From assembly GCA_002787235.1 (NCBI GenBank), contig PCWG01000018.1:67626-102411 (forward strand): a DNA stretch of 34,786 bases. Reading direction: 5' to 3'. The number at the start of each line of letters is the position of its first letter. Within the stretch, counting starts at the first letter, position 1. The notes under the pieces were generated by a model. It did no database searches. It saw nothing but the letters and a program-made list of their open reading frames with translations, and was not told where the DNA came from. Below are positions 7,516-15,908 of the stretch, in pieces. Both the position numbers and the translations under genes were made by a program. Source of the stretch: Nitrospinae bacterium CG11_big_fil_rev_8_21_14_0_20_45_15 (GTDB taxonomy: Bacteria > Nitrospinota > Nitrospinia > Nitrospinales > VA-1).

Positions 7516-9261
7516 TTATAAAGCTTTGAGGGTGCCTTCGGGGAAGACGGCGAAGATTTTCTCCGCGCCCAGATTTTTGGCGACGGCCATAACGTTTTGG
7601 TAGCCCGCCATATGGTTGTTGGCTGAAGGGATGAGTATGGCATCGTAGTGGGCGTCTTTCAGCCGGGATTGCAATTCTTGCGAGAGGGCATTTTCTGCGA
7701 AGAACCCGCTTCCATACGAATAATAGTTTCCAACGAAGTCCGTTGCCTGAAAATGATTTTGCATGGCATCTTGTCCCAAAAGATCGGAGGACGTTCCTGT
7801 TCGTTCCTTAAGACTTGCAAGGACCAGTTCGACGAACCAGGGTCGGGCGCAACGCAGGGTCAAAACTTTTGCGGTGGGCGATAGGGCTTCAAAGCTGATT
7901 TTCGCAGAGTCGGCAAAGGCCAAAGAGTTGAATTCAGCTTTTCCCCGGTCAAAGGCATCCAATGCGGAGACTCGATTTTCCAGAATTTTGTCTGCCGAAT
8001 AGTTGGGATAACTCACCACCACACTGCCGCCGCCGTCGAAGGCCTCCCACTCCATATCCGGTGGCAATTGTCCTGCCGATACAGAGCTGTTGTAAAAATC
8101 AGTCCCCGGTTGCGGGGTATTTATTGAGACTTGAATTTCTGCAAGCAGGCCCTGATTGGACAATTCATAAATAAGTTCGACCGTTTTTCTGTCTTCCTCA
8201 TAGGTCGATCCCAGCCCGCCAATACTGAAAGTCCCGTACACCAGCATACCAATCTCTTTGGAAAATTTTAAAGTTTTCCATAGATTCTTAAGATCGTGTT
8301 TTTTTCCCAAAGTCATTTTTTCTGCGATGACATCGCTTCCCGTTTCCACACCGATGCGGACTTTGTAATAACCAGCAGACCGCATCTCTTCGAGAGCTTC
8401 CCTGTCCAGTGAAGCGTATTCGCACATGGCTTCGTATTTTAAATTGTCAAGACCTGCCCCACGAATAGCTTTTGCCAGAGCGATGTTGAAGCTTTTTTTG
8501 ATGTTGTGGACTTCTTCATCGAAAAAGACGCCTTCCATCTCAGGATATTTTTCTTTGAGGGTACGAATCTCCTCGACGACGTTGTCAACATTCCGTGGCC
8601 GCCAGTTCAGTTCGTCGTAGTAAAGCGTTGCTGCGGCGCAGAAATTACAACGGCGCGGGCATCCTCTAGACGCGTACATTTGAATTTGTCGGTATCGGCA
8701 ATTGGGTTCGTGGTAATCGATTCGGCGGATGTCATCGTCTTCGGGAAAAGGGAGTTTGTGGATGTCTATCAACTCGCCTCTTGGATTGGGGTAGATGCCC
8801 GGTATGGAGCGCGGGTCTTTGCCGCGAACGAGGTCGAGAACTGCAAATTCGTACTCACCGATGCAAACGAAGTCTGCGGTTTTGAGGACGGTTTCAGGAT
8901 CGGCCATGGGGTGCTGTCCTGTGAAAATCAGGCGAGTGCCAAAAGCTTCTTTGGCGGCCTTGGCCAATCGTAAATCTTCACGCAGGGTTCGGGTCGAGCT
9001 TTCCATCACCAGCCAGTCGGGCTGTTCTTCTTCCAATTTGGAAAAATAGGTCTGGAAATCCCAGCCCATCAAAGCTCCATCTAAAAATTTCACATCATGA
9101 GATGTTTCCCGTTTTAATAAGGAAGAAGTGTATGCCAGTTCCCACGGGTAGTAACCGCAATTGGTGAAATTTTTTACACCGAGCGACCAACGCGAAGGAA
9201 CATGCACCATGTGGTAGCCGTTCGAGTCCACGCCTACGGAATTGGCGACGACGATTTTCAT
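7516..9261 (-). CDS. B12-type radical SAM protein with C-terminal GT9-like domain (copy 2)
   Basis: The protein has 581 residues. Residues 1-150 are a Rossmann-like B12-binding-type domain (SSLLKRETSHDVKFLDG, LIFTGQHPMADPE), without a clear DxHxxG. Residues 185-430 are a radical SAM core with the cluster motif CPRRCNFC (Cys201, Cys205, Cys208), then GVFFDEEVHN, VRIGVETGSD and INTPQPGTDFY. Residues 463-577 form an extra Rossmann-like domain (KVLTLRCARPWF, YDAILIPSANNHMAGYQNV) resembling the adjacent 181-residue protein. B12-type radical SAM enzymes often methylate or rearrange unactivated carbons in lipids and natural products; the substrate here is unknown. The start overlaps the stop of the preceding gene by 4 bases (ATGA), so translation is coupled. 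Confidence 0.85.
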   Translation of the reverse strand: MKIVVANSVGVDSNGYHMVHVPSRWSLGVKNFTNCGYYPWELAYTSSLLKRETSHDVKFLDGALMGWDFQTYFSKLEEEQPDWLVMESSTRTLREDLRLAKAAKEAFGTRLIFTGQHPMADPETVLKTADFVCIGEYEFAVLDLVRGKDPRSIPGIYPNPRGELIDIHKLPFPEDDDIRRIDYHEPNCRYRQIQMYASRGCPRRCNFCAAATLYYDELNWRPRNVDNVVEEIRTLKEKYPEMEGVFFDEEVHNIKKSFNIALAKAIRGAGLDNLKYEAMCEYASLDREALEEMRSAGYYKVRIGVETGSDVIAEKMTLGKKHDLKNLWKTLKFSKEIGMLVYGTFSIGGLGSTYEEDRKTVELIYELSNQGLLAEIQVSINTPQPGTDFYNSSVSAGQLPPDMEWEAFDGGGSVVVSYPNYSADKILENRVSALDAFDRGKAEFNSLAFADSAKISFEALSPTAKVLTLRCARPWFVELVLASLKERTGTSSDLLGQDAMQNHFQATDFVGNYYSYGSGFFAENALSQELQSRLKDAHYDAILIPSANNHMAGYQNVMAVAKNLGAEKIFAVFPEGTLKAL

Positions 9262-9803
9262 ACGGTGCCTTTTTTTGATGCGGCAGGAAAAATTTTCCGA
9301 AACAAAAATTCACCTGCAAATCCGAGCGTGATGCTGGCAAATAGAATGACGGTTGTGAGCATATTGACCACAACGAGCAGAAGTGTGGATTTCTCCAATA
9401 GAATTTTTTTGAGTAGAGAGGAACTGCTCAATTCTTGATAGGCGATTCGGGCATTGTAGCCACGCAACTTCTTGGGCTTGATGATCCAGCCTATCAGGTC
9501 GATATTGGAGTATCCCAGTCCGTGGTCGATATTGTAAAGAGAAACGGCCAGATCAAATTTACAGCGTCGAAGAATTCTGAAATTCTTCATTCCCAGATTC
9601 AATACCGACATGCGCCCGGATGCCTTGAGACTCATCACCTCATCTATCAAGGGGTGCGGTTCTCCTGACTCGACCCATGTGCAGGGTGCCAGAAGGGTGA
9701 TTCGTGAGTTGGGGTACTCCGCTTTAAGAGACTCCAGAGTTGCGTTCAGAATACGTGCGGCAGAACGGATCACCAGAATTTTTTTGGGCGCGGCGTCTGT
9801 CAT
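9258..9803 (-). CDS. Short glycosyltransferase 9-like protein with C-terminal membrane helix
   Basis: The protein has 181 residues. Residues 7-125 resemble the N-terminal half of GT9 (ADP-heptose:LPS heptosyltransferase-like) proteins: KKILVIRSAARILNATLESL, YPNSRITLLAP, HPLIDEV and FDLAVSLYN. The C-terminal nucleotide-sugar-binding half is missing. The chain ends instead in a hydrophobic segment near residues 138-167 and a basic tail. Without the donor-binding half it is probably not a working transferase. It may be a binding or scaffold protein on the inner membrane. It sits between two radical SAM genes with 4-base overlaps on both sides, and the same domain type appears at the C-termini of both. 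GT9 affinity is judged by eye. Confidence 0.65.
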   Translation of the reverse strand: MTDAAPKKILVIRSAARILNATLESLKAEYPNSRITLLAPCTWVESGEPHPLIDEVMSLKASGRMSVLNLGMKNFRILRRCKFDLAVSLYNIDHGLGYSNIDLIGWIIKPKKLRGYNARIAYQELSSSSLLKKILLEKSTLLLVVVNMLTTVILFASITLGFAGEFLFRKIFPAASKKGTV

Positions 9804-11587
9804 TTTAAATGCGATCGGCCGCAGTCGCCTGGATTGTCAAGGTCGAACACTTTTCCTTCAACATTGACAGCCAACAGTTTTGGGATGCCCAAACGTTTTG
9901 CAATGGCTTTGACTTCGGCGTAACCGTTGCCAGAGATATTGTTGTATGGAATAACGCCTATCTCGTAAGAACGTTTCTGCAAGGATTCGAGCAAGGGCTC
10001 GGGAAATTCAGAACTGTTGAAAGGTCTGGAACCGTATGTGTGGATGTCTCGCAAGCGTTTATTTTGGGCTAGTTCCTTTTCAACGGCAGTTTGACCGACC
10101 GCAGAAATAGGGGCCGAACCAAATCGTTCAGACAATGAATTGACGATGTCGTTGAATTGTTTCATTCGTGAACTTCTGAATACGAGAATCTCTCCATTGC
10201 GATCGAGATTGATGGAAGAAAAGTTGTCTTTGGCTGTTGCAGAATAGCGTTGATTGAATCCCATTTCATAAAGAGTTTCAGCCTCGCGGAAATTGGCCAT
10301 GACTTTCTCTGCCGGATATTCAGGGTTGTCCACAACACAATGATTGCCACCATCGAAATGTTTCCAATCGAGGTTCCGCAGATAGCCTTTTTTCAGCATC
10401 CGGTTATAAAACGGAGTGCCGGGCTGAGGGGTGCTGATGGACAACTGGAAACGCCATAGCAGGCCATTGTCTAATAATTCGCGTATGAATCGTACGGTTT
10501 TCTTGTCGCATTCATCGGTAGAGCCTTCGCCGCCAAAGGTGAAAGTTCCGTAAAATTTGAGACCGATGCGGGTTCCGTACTCCATCAGTTGTTTTAATTT
10601 TTTGATGTTGAATTTTTTCATCAACTCCATGCCACGCGCGGCATGTTCTCCGGCTGTTTCAATTCCGAGCCGAACCATGTAGTAGCCCGCCGCTTTCATA
10701 TGATCCAGGACCTCTTCGTCCATCGGCCATTGTCCACACATGACATCGTATTTGAGATCGTCGAGTCCGTTATCGCGAATGGCTTTGGTGAGGTCTATGA
10801 TGTATTTTTTGCTTCCGTTGTGAACTTCTTCGTCGAAAAAGATCCCTTCCATTTGCGGGTATTTGGCGCGCAAGGTCTGGAGTTCGTGAATCACATTTTC
10901 AGGATCGCGAGGTCTCCAGTTGGGCCGGGAATAAGAAATGTTTCCGCAAACGCAGAAGGTACAGGATAGAGGACATCCTCTCGAAGCATAGGCCTGTATT
11001 TCCAGATACTCACTCGAAGGTTCGCCGGGCATGCCGTATCGCAATCGGGAAACGTCATCGTCTTCAGGCAAAGGGAGATCGTTCACATCCAGAGGGGAAC
11101 GCAGGTTCAAATTTGGGAAAAGGCCGGGGATATCGTTGCGATTTTTTCCTTGCAGGATGTCTCTCACAACCAGTTCGTATTCGCGCAAAACCACATAATC
11201 AGCGTATTCACTGACTTCCTCAGGAAAAGTGGTGGCATGCGGACCGCAGAGGATCAATTTGGTTCCAAACCGTTTTTTCAGCTCTTTGGCGAAGCGACTG
11301 TCTGCGGCAATGGTACGTGTGGCACTGTCCATGACCAGATAATCGGGTGCCATCTCTGAAACCTTTTCCACGAAGGCGTCGTGATCCAGCTTGTCAAGAC
11401 AACCGTCAAAGAATCGCACTTCGTGATCGGTGTCCCTTTTGAGCATCGAGGAACAGTAGGCCAACTGCCAGGGATAGTAGGTGAAGATGTTTAAATCCTT
11501 AGAGCTGTTTGTCCAGCGGCTGGGCGAGTGGATCATCGCGTTTCCGTCAATATCAATGCCTACGGAATTGCATACGGCAACTTTCAT
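9800..11587 (-). CDS. B12-type radical SAM protein with C-terminal GT9-like domain (copy 1)
   Basis: This 595-residue protein is a paralogue of the 581-residue one and shares YPW-LAY-SS-LKR near the start, the conserved D-S/E-S-x-TRT stretch, FFDEEVHN, and STPQPGT-FYN. The cluster motif is CPLSCTFC (Cys205, Cys209, Cys212). The N-terminal ~150 residues form a B12-type Rossmann domain (LILCGPHATTFPEE). The C-terminal domain spans about 465-580 (EILVFRSSRMKQF, VIPYNNISGNGYAEV). It is the first gene of a three-gene unit whose members overlap by 4 bases. The pair most likely arose by duplication and then diverged. Product and substrate are unknown; modification of a lipid or glycan is an inference from the GT9-like domain. 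Confidence 0.85.
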   Translation of the reverse strand: MKVAVCNSVGIDIDGNAMIHSPSRWTNSSKDLNIFTYYPWQLAYCSSMLKRDTDHEVRFFDGCLDKLDHDAFVEKVSEMAPDYLVMDSATRTIAADSRFAKELKKRFGTKLILCGPHATTFPEEVSEYADYVVLREYELVVRDILQGKNRNDIPGLFPNLNLRSPLDVNDLPLPEDDDVSRLRYGMPGEPSSEYLEIQAYASRGCPLSCTFCVCGNISYSRPNWRPRDPENVIHELQTLRAKYPQMEGIFFDEEVHNGSKKYIIDLTKAIRDNGLDDLKYDVMCGQWPMDEEVLDHMKAAGYYMVRLGIETAGEHAARGMELMKKFNIKKLKQLMEYGTRIGLKFYGTFTFGGEGSTDECDKKTVRFIRELLDNGLLWRFQLSISTPQPGTPFYNRMLKKGYLRNLDWKHFDGGNHCVVDNPEYPAEKVMANFREAETLYEMGFNQRYSATAKDNFSSINLDRNGEILVFRSSRMKQFNDIVNSLSERFGSAPISAVGQTAVEKELAQNKRLRDIHTYGSRPFNSSEFPEPLLESLQKRSYEIGVIPYNNISGNGYAEVKAIAKRLGIPKLLAVNVEGKVFDLDNPGDCGRSHLK

Positions 11588-11841
11588 ATATATTCTCTTG
11601 AAAAGATGGAATTGATGTTTTTAGCTGTCATTGTCCAGACGAGCAGTTTCGCGAACCTTTTGAAATGGAAGCGGAATGATACTAAAGAGCTTATACATAC
11701 GTTTGAGCAGAATTGAAGATTCAAGTCTGTCTGTAACCGGCTCCGCAAAAAATTCTAATGTTACTATCGGCGTAAATCAAATAAAACTTTAAGATTACGG
11801 TGTGTTGAGAATACCGTTTGAGGGGTACCGTGATTGCCGAC

Positions 11842-11869
11842 TTGCAAATACAGCGGTTTGATTTATTAT
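11842..11869 (+). promoter_or_regulatory. Possible ftsY promoter
   Basis: TTGCAA (11842-11847), 16-base spacer, TATTAT (11864-11869). A perfect TATAAT also occurs at 11936-11941 but without a good -35. The 408-base gap from 11588 to 11995 shows no gene. It contains ACGGT/ACCGT repeats around 11797-11831 of unknown meaning. Confidence 0.4.
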
Positions 11870-11995
11870 GATCCGATGGCAGGTTTACGGCAATTGCAGG
11901 GAATGCTCTGCCAACGTTCGTACATTATAATGAATAAAGCAGGCTTTGGGGAATCAATCCCGCTTGTTGAGATTTAAATTTTTGGGAAAGAATTG

Positions 11996-12964
11996 ATGAC
12001 AGAAGATACGAAACAGAAAGAACCCGAACAGAAAAAAGGCGGTTTTTTTTCGCGATTGAAGGAAGGCCTCCAAAAAACACGATCTTCCATGGTTGGGGGA
12101 CTCAGTTCCATCATCGGAGGAAAGGGGAACCTGGGGCCGGAAACGATGGAAGAGTTGGAAGAAGCTCTGTTGAAAGCAGATGTGGGGCTTTCTGCAACCC
12201 ATTATATTCTGGAACAACTCAGAGAAGGCATCAAAAAAGAAAAAATCAAGGAAAAACCCGAAGCGATGGCTTTACTGCAACGTATTTTGACCAAGCTTTT
12301 GGATGAGAACCAGACAGAGTTGGAATTTCCTGAAGGAGAACCTTTGATCATTTTGATGGTGGGAATCAACGGTTCAGGAAAAACGACAACGATTGGGAAA
12401 TTGTCGGCTTATTGGAAAGGTCAGGGGAAAAGTTTATTGATCGCCGCTGGCGATACCTTTCGAGCCGCTGCCATCGAGCAATTGCAGGTTTGGGCGAAAA
12501 GAGGGGGAATCACCTGTGTTCATCAAAAAGCGGGTTCTGACCCCTCTGCCGTAGCTTACGATGGTGTTCAGGCCGCTGTTGTTCGCAAAATGGATCTGGC
12601 CATGATTGACACTGCAGGTCGTTTGCAAACCAACACTAATTTGATGGAAGAGTTAAAAAAGGTCAAACGAGTGATTGGAAAAGTACTTCCTACGGCCCCG
12701 CATGAAGTTTGGCTGGTTCTGGATTCTTCGATCGGGCAAAACAGCATTTCGCAAGCCCGGTTGTTTCATGAAGCATTGGGCGTGACGGGATTGGTGATGA
12801 CCAAGCTGGACGGTTCCGGCAAAGGGGGTGTCTTGTTTTATCTGGCTAGAGAGATGAAAATACCCGTTCGTTTTATTGGAGTCGGTGAGCAGACGGAAGA
12901 TCTGCAACCCTTCGTCGCCAGCGATTTTGTATCCGCATTGCTGGCACCGGAAAGCTCAAAATGA
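11996..12964 (+). CDS. ftsY: Signal recognition particle receptor FtsY
   Basis: The protein has 322 residues from the ATG at 11996 (a TTG one codon earlier is also possible; GGGAAAG precedes both). A short acidic/basic start (DTKQKEPEQKKGG) replaces the long A domain. The N domain follows (TMEELEEALLKADVGLSATHYILEQL). The G domain has G1 GINGSGKTTT, the insertion box with GDTFRAAAIEQLQVWAKR, G3 DTAGRLQ, and G4 TKLDGSGKGG, ending IGVGEQTEDLQPF. FtsY is the membrane GTPase that receives ribosome-SRP complexes at the translocon. One site is unusual: DSSIGQNS replaces the common DATTGQNA. It appears monocistronic, with a terminator after it. Confidence 0.95.
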   Translation: MTEDTKQKEPEQKKGGFFSRLKEGLQKTRSSMVGGLSSIIGGKGNLGPETMEELEEALLKADVGLSATHYILEQLREGIKKEKIKEKPEAMALLQRILTKLLDENQTELEFPEGEPLIILMVGINGSGKTTTIGKLSAYWKGQGKSLLIAAGDTFRAAAIEQLQVWAKRGGITCVHQKAGSDPSAVAYDGVQAAVVRKMDLAMIDTAGRLQTNTNLMEELKKVKRVIGKVLPTAPHEVWLVLDSSIGQNSISQARLFHEALGVTGLVMTKLDGSGKGGVLFYLAREMKIPVRFIGVGEQTEDLQPFVASDFVSALLAPESSK

Positions 12965-13027
12965 ATTAAGAACAAGTCTGTGAACGGTAGAATTTTTTAC
13001 AGATTTGGGATGGTTTGAAATTCAGAG

Positions 13028-13063
13028 CGACGTTTTCGCTGATATCAGCGGGAGCGTCGTTTT
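13028..13063 (+). terminator. ftsY terminator overlapping the 3' end of the convergent gene
   Basis: CGACG (13028-13032) pairs with CGTCG (13055-13059). Inside is a 14-base palindrome, CGCTGATATCAGCG, at 13037-13050. TTTT follows on the plus strand. The structure covers the stop codon of the convergent outer membrane protein gene. Confidence 0.65.
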
Positions 13064-13788
13064 CTATTTCTGATGCTTTCAACTTTTGAGGAGGGATTGT
13101 CCCAGATCATGGGAAGGTCAAAATAAAATCGAAGTCCGAGTTCCAGATTGTGTGTGGATAAATCCAGAGAGTTTCCGTTTAAAACAAAGTAAGACGTTGT
13201 CAGGTATTTATAAGTGGTGAAGAATTCATAGCTGTTATACGGCGTGTAACTCATCCCGACAATGACTTGCCCCGCAGGTACGGAATTGTGACCGTCAAGA
13301 TCATACGTGCCGTCTATGACAGCAATGCCGGCTCCAGCCCCAAAGTTTAATTTGAAATTCTCAGAGGTCTGAACGTCCATCAATACATTTAGCAGAAATG
13401 CCTGGCTGGTCAAGCTCCCGCCGATGGAGGTTTCTCCTGCCAATGAGGATACCCGGGCGACATCCGTTTTTTTGTAGGCATATTCCCCTTCGAATCTGAA
13501 GGGTCCCTGTAAATCCATGCCAAAAGCCAGATTCAGACCAAAACCGGATCGCGTGATGACTTCTGCTTCAAGCAATGTGGCCTGAGATATCAGAGAAGGG
13601 CCAGCGGTTTCCAGAGAAATATCCTCTGGGAAAACGGCAGAGCCCGAGAAGCTGAAGTATATTTTGTCTGCAGACAATGTCCGCGAATTTCCCGCAAAAC
13701 TCACCCCTGTATTGAGGAATAAGGCGATGCCTGCAAAAGCATAAAAAAGACATCGGAGTTTTGTTTTTAAGAGATCGGGAAAAATCAT
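13045..13788 (-). CDS. Outer membrane beta-barrel protein (OmpA/OprF-type barrel, no C-terminal domain)
   Basis: This 247-residue protein has a signal peptide of about 32 residues (basic start, LFYAFAGIALFLNTGVSFAG). The mature part alternates amphipathic strands: GFGLNLAFGMDL, FRFEGEYAYKK, SQAFLLNVLMDVQTSENFKLNFGAGAG, VIVGMSYTPYNSYEFFTTYKYL and HNLELGLRFYFDLP. This is the pattern of an 8-strand outer membrane barrel such as the OMP_b-brl family. The last ~20 residues are basic (RKRRSR) rather than ending in an aromatic, which is unusual for a BamA-folded barrel. The function is not known. It converges with ftsY and their 3' ends lie 81 bases apart. Confidence 0.72.
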   Translation of the reverse strand: MIFPDLLKTKLRCLFYAFAGIALFLNTGVSFAGNSRTLSADKIYFSFSGSAVFPEDISLETAGPSLISQATLLEAEVITRSGFGLNLAFGMDLQGPFRFEGEYAYKKTDVARVSSLAGETSIGGSLTSQAFLLNVLMDVQTSENFKLNFGAGAGIAVIDGTYDLDGHNSVPAGQVIVGMSYTPYNSYEFFTTYKYLTTSYFVLNGNSLDLSTHNLELGLRFYFDLPMIWDNPSSKVESIRNRKRRSR

Positions 13789-14008
13789 GATCGTTTGAAA
13801 TTCAAAAAAATAATCGCTCCAGACTCGTTGACAAGTCAGAAGGTTGTTTAAATTAAGGTTGAGTGGGTGATACTAGTGTAACGGCGAAAAAAAGGCAAAC
13901 TGAATAAGTTTTGTGTAATTAAGGAGGGGAATGGGTGCGGAGTATCAGGCTTCAGACTTCTGATATTCACTTCAAAGCTAAAGACCCGGTAAATATTTGA
14001 AATAAAAA

Positions 14009-14082
14009 TGGAGGTGCCGGGCGGGATCGAACCGCCGATAAAGGTTTTGCAGACCTTGGCCTTACCGCTTGGCGACGGCACC
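14009..14082 (-). tRNA. tRNA-Cys (GCA)
   Basis: On the minus strand the acceptor stem GGTGCCG (14082-14076) pairs with CGGCACC (14019-14013). The anticodon loop has GCA, the T arm GGTTCGATCC, and discriminator U with an encoded CCA (14011-14009). U73 is the Cys identity base. It lies 29 bases after tRNA-Gly and is probably co-transcribed. Confidence 0.95.
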
Positions 14083-14111
14083 TCGATATAAAAATGAAAT
14101 AAAAAAGGGGG

Positions 14112-14188
<77 letters not shown>

Positions 14189-14300
14189 ATCTAATATATT
14201 GGAAAGGCTCTACCGTATTCTGTCGGGTGACAAACGATACAAGCACTGTCTTCAAAAATAGAAGTGTAGATTATAATGAGGAATGCTGTTTTGTCAATTT

Positions 14301-14891
14301 CTATTTTGACTTAAATTTATTTTCTGTTCCCGTTAACAGGCGTTTGATATTTGCATGGTGCCGTTCGATGATGAAAATCGCGATAAAGCTGGATAATAAG
14401 ATATAGGGCTGTGGTTCTTTGAAGTACCAGGCAAGCATAGGAATGGCAAATGCTGAGAGTATGGAACCGAGGGAAACGTATCTGAAACTCCACAAGATGA
14501 GTCCGAAAATACCTGTGGCGCAAAGTGTGGGGATCGGGATGACATACAGCAAGACACCGAGTCCTGTCGCTACTCCTTTTCCACCTTTGAATTTAAGAAA
14601 AACAGAGTACAAATGTCCGGTAAAAGCCAAAGCACCTGCAATGGCGATCCCTGTGGGTTCTTTTAAGAAATGGTCCGCGAGGAATACTGCGAGCATCCCT
14701 TTGAGAAGATCACCGATTAAAGTCAAAACACCGGCTTTTTTCCCCAGCACACGGGCGGCATTGGTGGCACCGATGTTGCCGCTCCCGTGTTCTGTTAGAT
14801 TTATTTTTTGGGTACGAGCCAGCACAACCCCAAAGGGGATCGATCCGAGCAGGTAGGCGACCAGTCCTGTTATGATTAATTCCATTTCCAT
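14301..14891 (-). CDS. plsY: Glycerol-3-phosphate acyltransferase PlsY
   Basis: This 196-residue polytopic membrane protein has the three PlsY motifs: SIPFGVVLAR near the start, GSGNIGATNAARVLGKKAG, and FKGGKGVATGLGVL. Five to six hydrophobic helices run through it, as in the family. PlsY moves an acyl group from acyl-phosphate to glycerol-3-phosphate, the first step of phospholipid synthesis in most bacteria; its partner PlsX is not in the window. It lies 25 bases downstream of the sigma factor gene on the same strand and 114 bases before tRNA-Gly. Length and motifs are normal. Confidence 0.96.
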   Translation of the reverse strand: MEMELIITGLVAYLLGSIPFGVVLARTQKINLTEHGSGNIGATNAARVLGKKAGVLTLIGDLLKGMLAVFLADHFLKEPTGIAIAGALAFTGHLYSVFLKFKGGKGVATGLGVLLYVIPIPTLCATGIFGLILWSFRYVSLGSILSAFAIPMLAWYFKEPQPYILLSSFIAIFIIERHHANIKRLLTGTENKFKSK

Positions 14892-14916
14892 AATGGAACT
14901 ATTTATAACATGAGAG

Positions 14917-15819
14917 TTATGAATCTACCGAATTATCTTGATAGAGGAGTTGCGCTCGCAATTTGAGCCGGGATTTGGCTTTTTTTTCTATTTGGCGTAT
15001 GCGTTCGCGTGACAGTCCCATTTCTTTACCAATTTCTTCCAGAGTTTGGGCTGGGCCATCGAAACCGAAGCGCAGGCGAAGTATTTTTTCTTCTCGTTCG
15101 TTTAAATCCTTGAGGAAGTGGTCGATTTTAATACTCAAGGTTTCCTGCATGATTTGGTCGTCGTATGGAATCGCATCGGCATTTTCGAGCAAATCAAGAT
15201 ATGGTGTGTCATTGTCCTGTCTTAGGGGGCAATCAAGAGAAACCTGGGTTCGGTAAGCGCGTAAGAGGGTTTCGATTTCATCCTCTTTCATGTCCATGCT
15301 GATAGCCAACTCTTCCTGGGTTGGCTCTCTATCCAGAGTTTGAGAGAGTCTATTGAAGGATTTCCCGATTTTTGAAATTTTTCCGGCCTGTTTGACAGGA
15401 ATTCTTACAGGATGGGCGTGATCGGACAAGGCATGGAGTATCGCTTGACGAATCCACCACACGGCGTAGGTGATGAACCTCACTTCCCGGTCGGGATCAA
15501 AGCGTTTTGCGGCTTGCACGAGGCCAATATTTCCTTCTTCAATCAAGTCTTGAAGTGATAAGCCGCAACCGCGATATTTGTTAGCAACGTTGACAACGTA
15601 TTTGAGATTTCTGCGAACCAGTTCCTGTAATGGAAATAAATCATTTTTGTCCTTTATAGACCGCACCAGCTTGCACTCTTCTTCCTTGGACAAGGGTTGG
15701 ATTTTCCCAATGTCGTGCATGTATCGGCTCAACGCATCTTGATCCAGTCCATAGTTTTCTTTGTCTGGCTTGTCGTTTTTTAAGGTCATAGAGAATTGAT
15801 TTGTGGATGGCTCGATCAT
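14917..15819 (-). CDS. Sigma-70 family RNA polymerase sigma factor (group 2, RpoS/RpoD-like)
   Basis: The protein has 300 residues. Region 1.2 is DALSRYMHDIGKIQPLSKEEE. Region 2 includes LKYVVNVANKYRGCGLSLQDL, EGNIGLVQAAKRFDP and ITYAVWWIRQAI. Region 3 (REPTQEELAISMDM) is present. Region 4 has the helix-turn-helix LEEIGKEMGLSRERIRQIEKKA. The long region 1.1 and non-conserved insert of a primary sigma are missing, so it is a group 2 factor like RpoS rather than RpoD. It lies 89 bases after bamD and 25 before plsY. The ATG at 15819 has no obvious ribosome site; the Met at residue 11 (15789) is an alternative. Confidence 0.9.
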   Translation of the reverse strand: MIEPSTNQFSMTLKNDKPDKENYGLDQDALSRYMHDIGKIQPLSKEEECKLVRSIKDKNDLFPLQELVRRNLKYVVNVANKYRGCGLSLQDLIEEGNIGLVQAAKRFDPDREVRFITYAVWWIRQAILHALSDHAHPVRIPVKQAGKISKIGKSFNRLSQTLDREPTQEELAISMDMKEDEIETLLRAYRTQVSLDCPLRQDNDTPYLDLLENADAIPYDDQIMQETLSIKIDHFLKDLNEREEKILRLRFGFDGPAQTLEEIGKEMGLSRERIRQIEKKAKSRLKLRAQLLYQDNSVDS

Positions 15820-15908
15820 ATTGACAAAGTTTGTGCCCTTTTAATTCTATAATTCCTGTGATTTGATTTGTTCAAATATCCATTCTTATAGCTTGCAGGT
15901 GATAGATT

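Noticed and set aside
8506-8973. 155-residue open frame antisense to the radical SAM gene
   Set aside because: Fully inside a well-supported gene with radical SAM motifs; no recognisable domain.
11797-11831. ACGGT/ACCGT repeats as a defined operator
   Set aside because: Short and irregular; no matching copy or regulator nearby.
14419-14856. 145-residue open frame antisense to plsY
   Set aside because: plsY motifs are unambiguous on the other strand.
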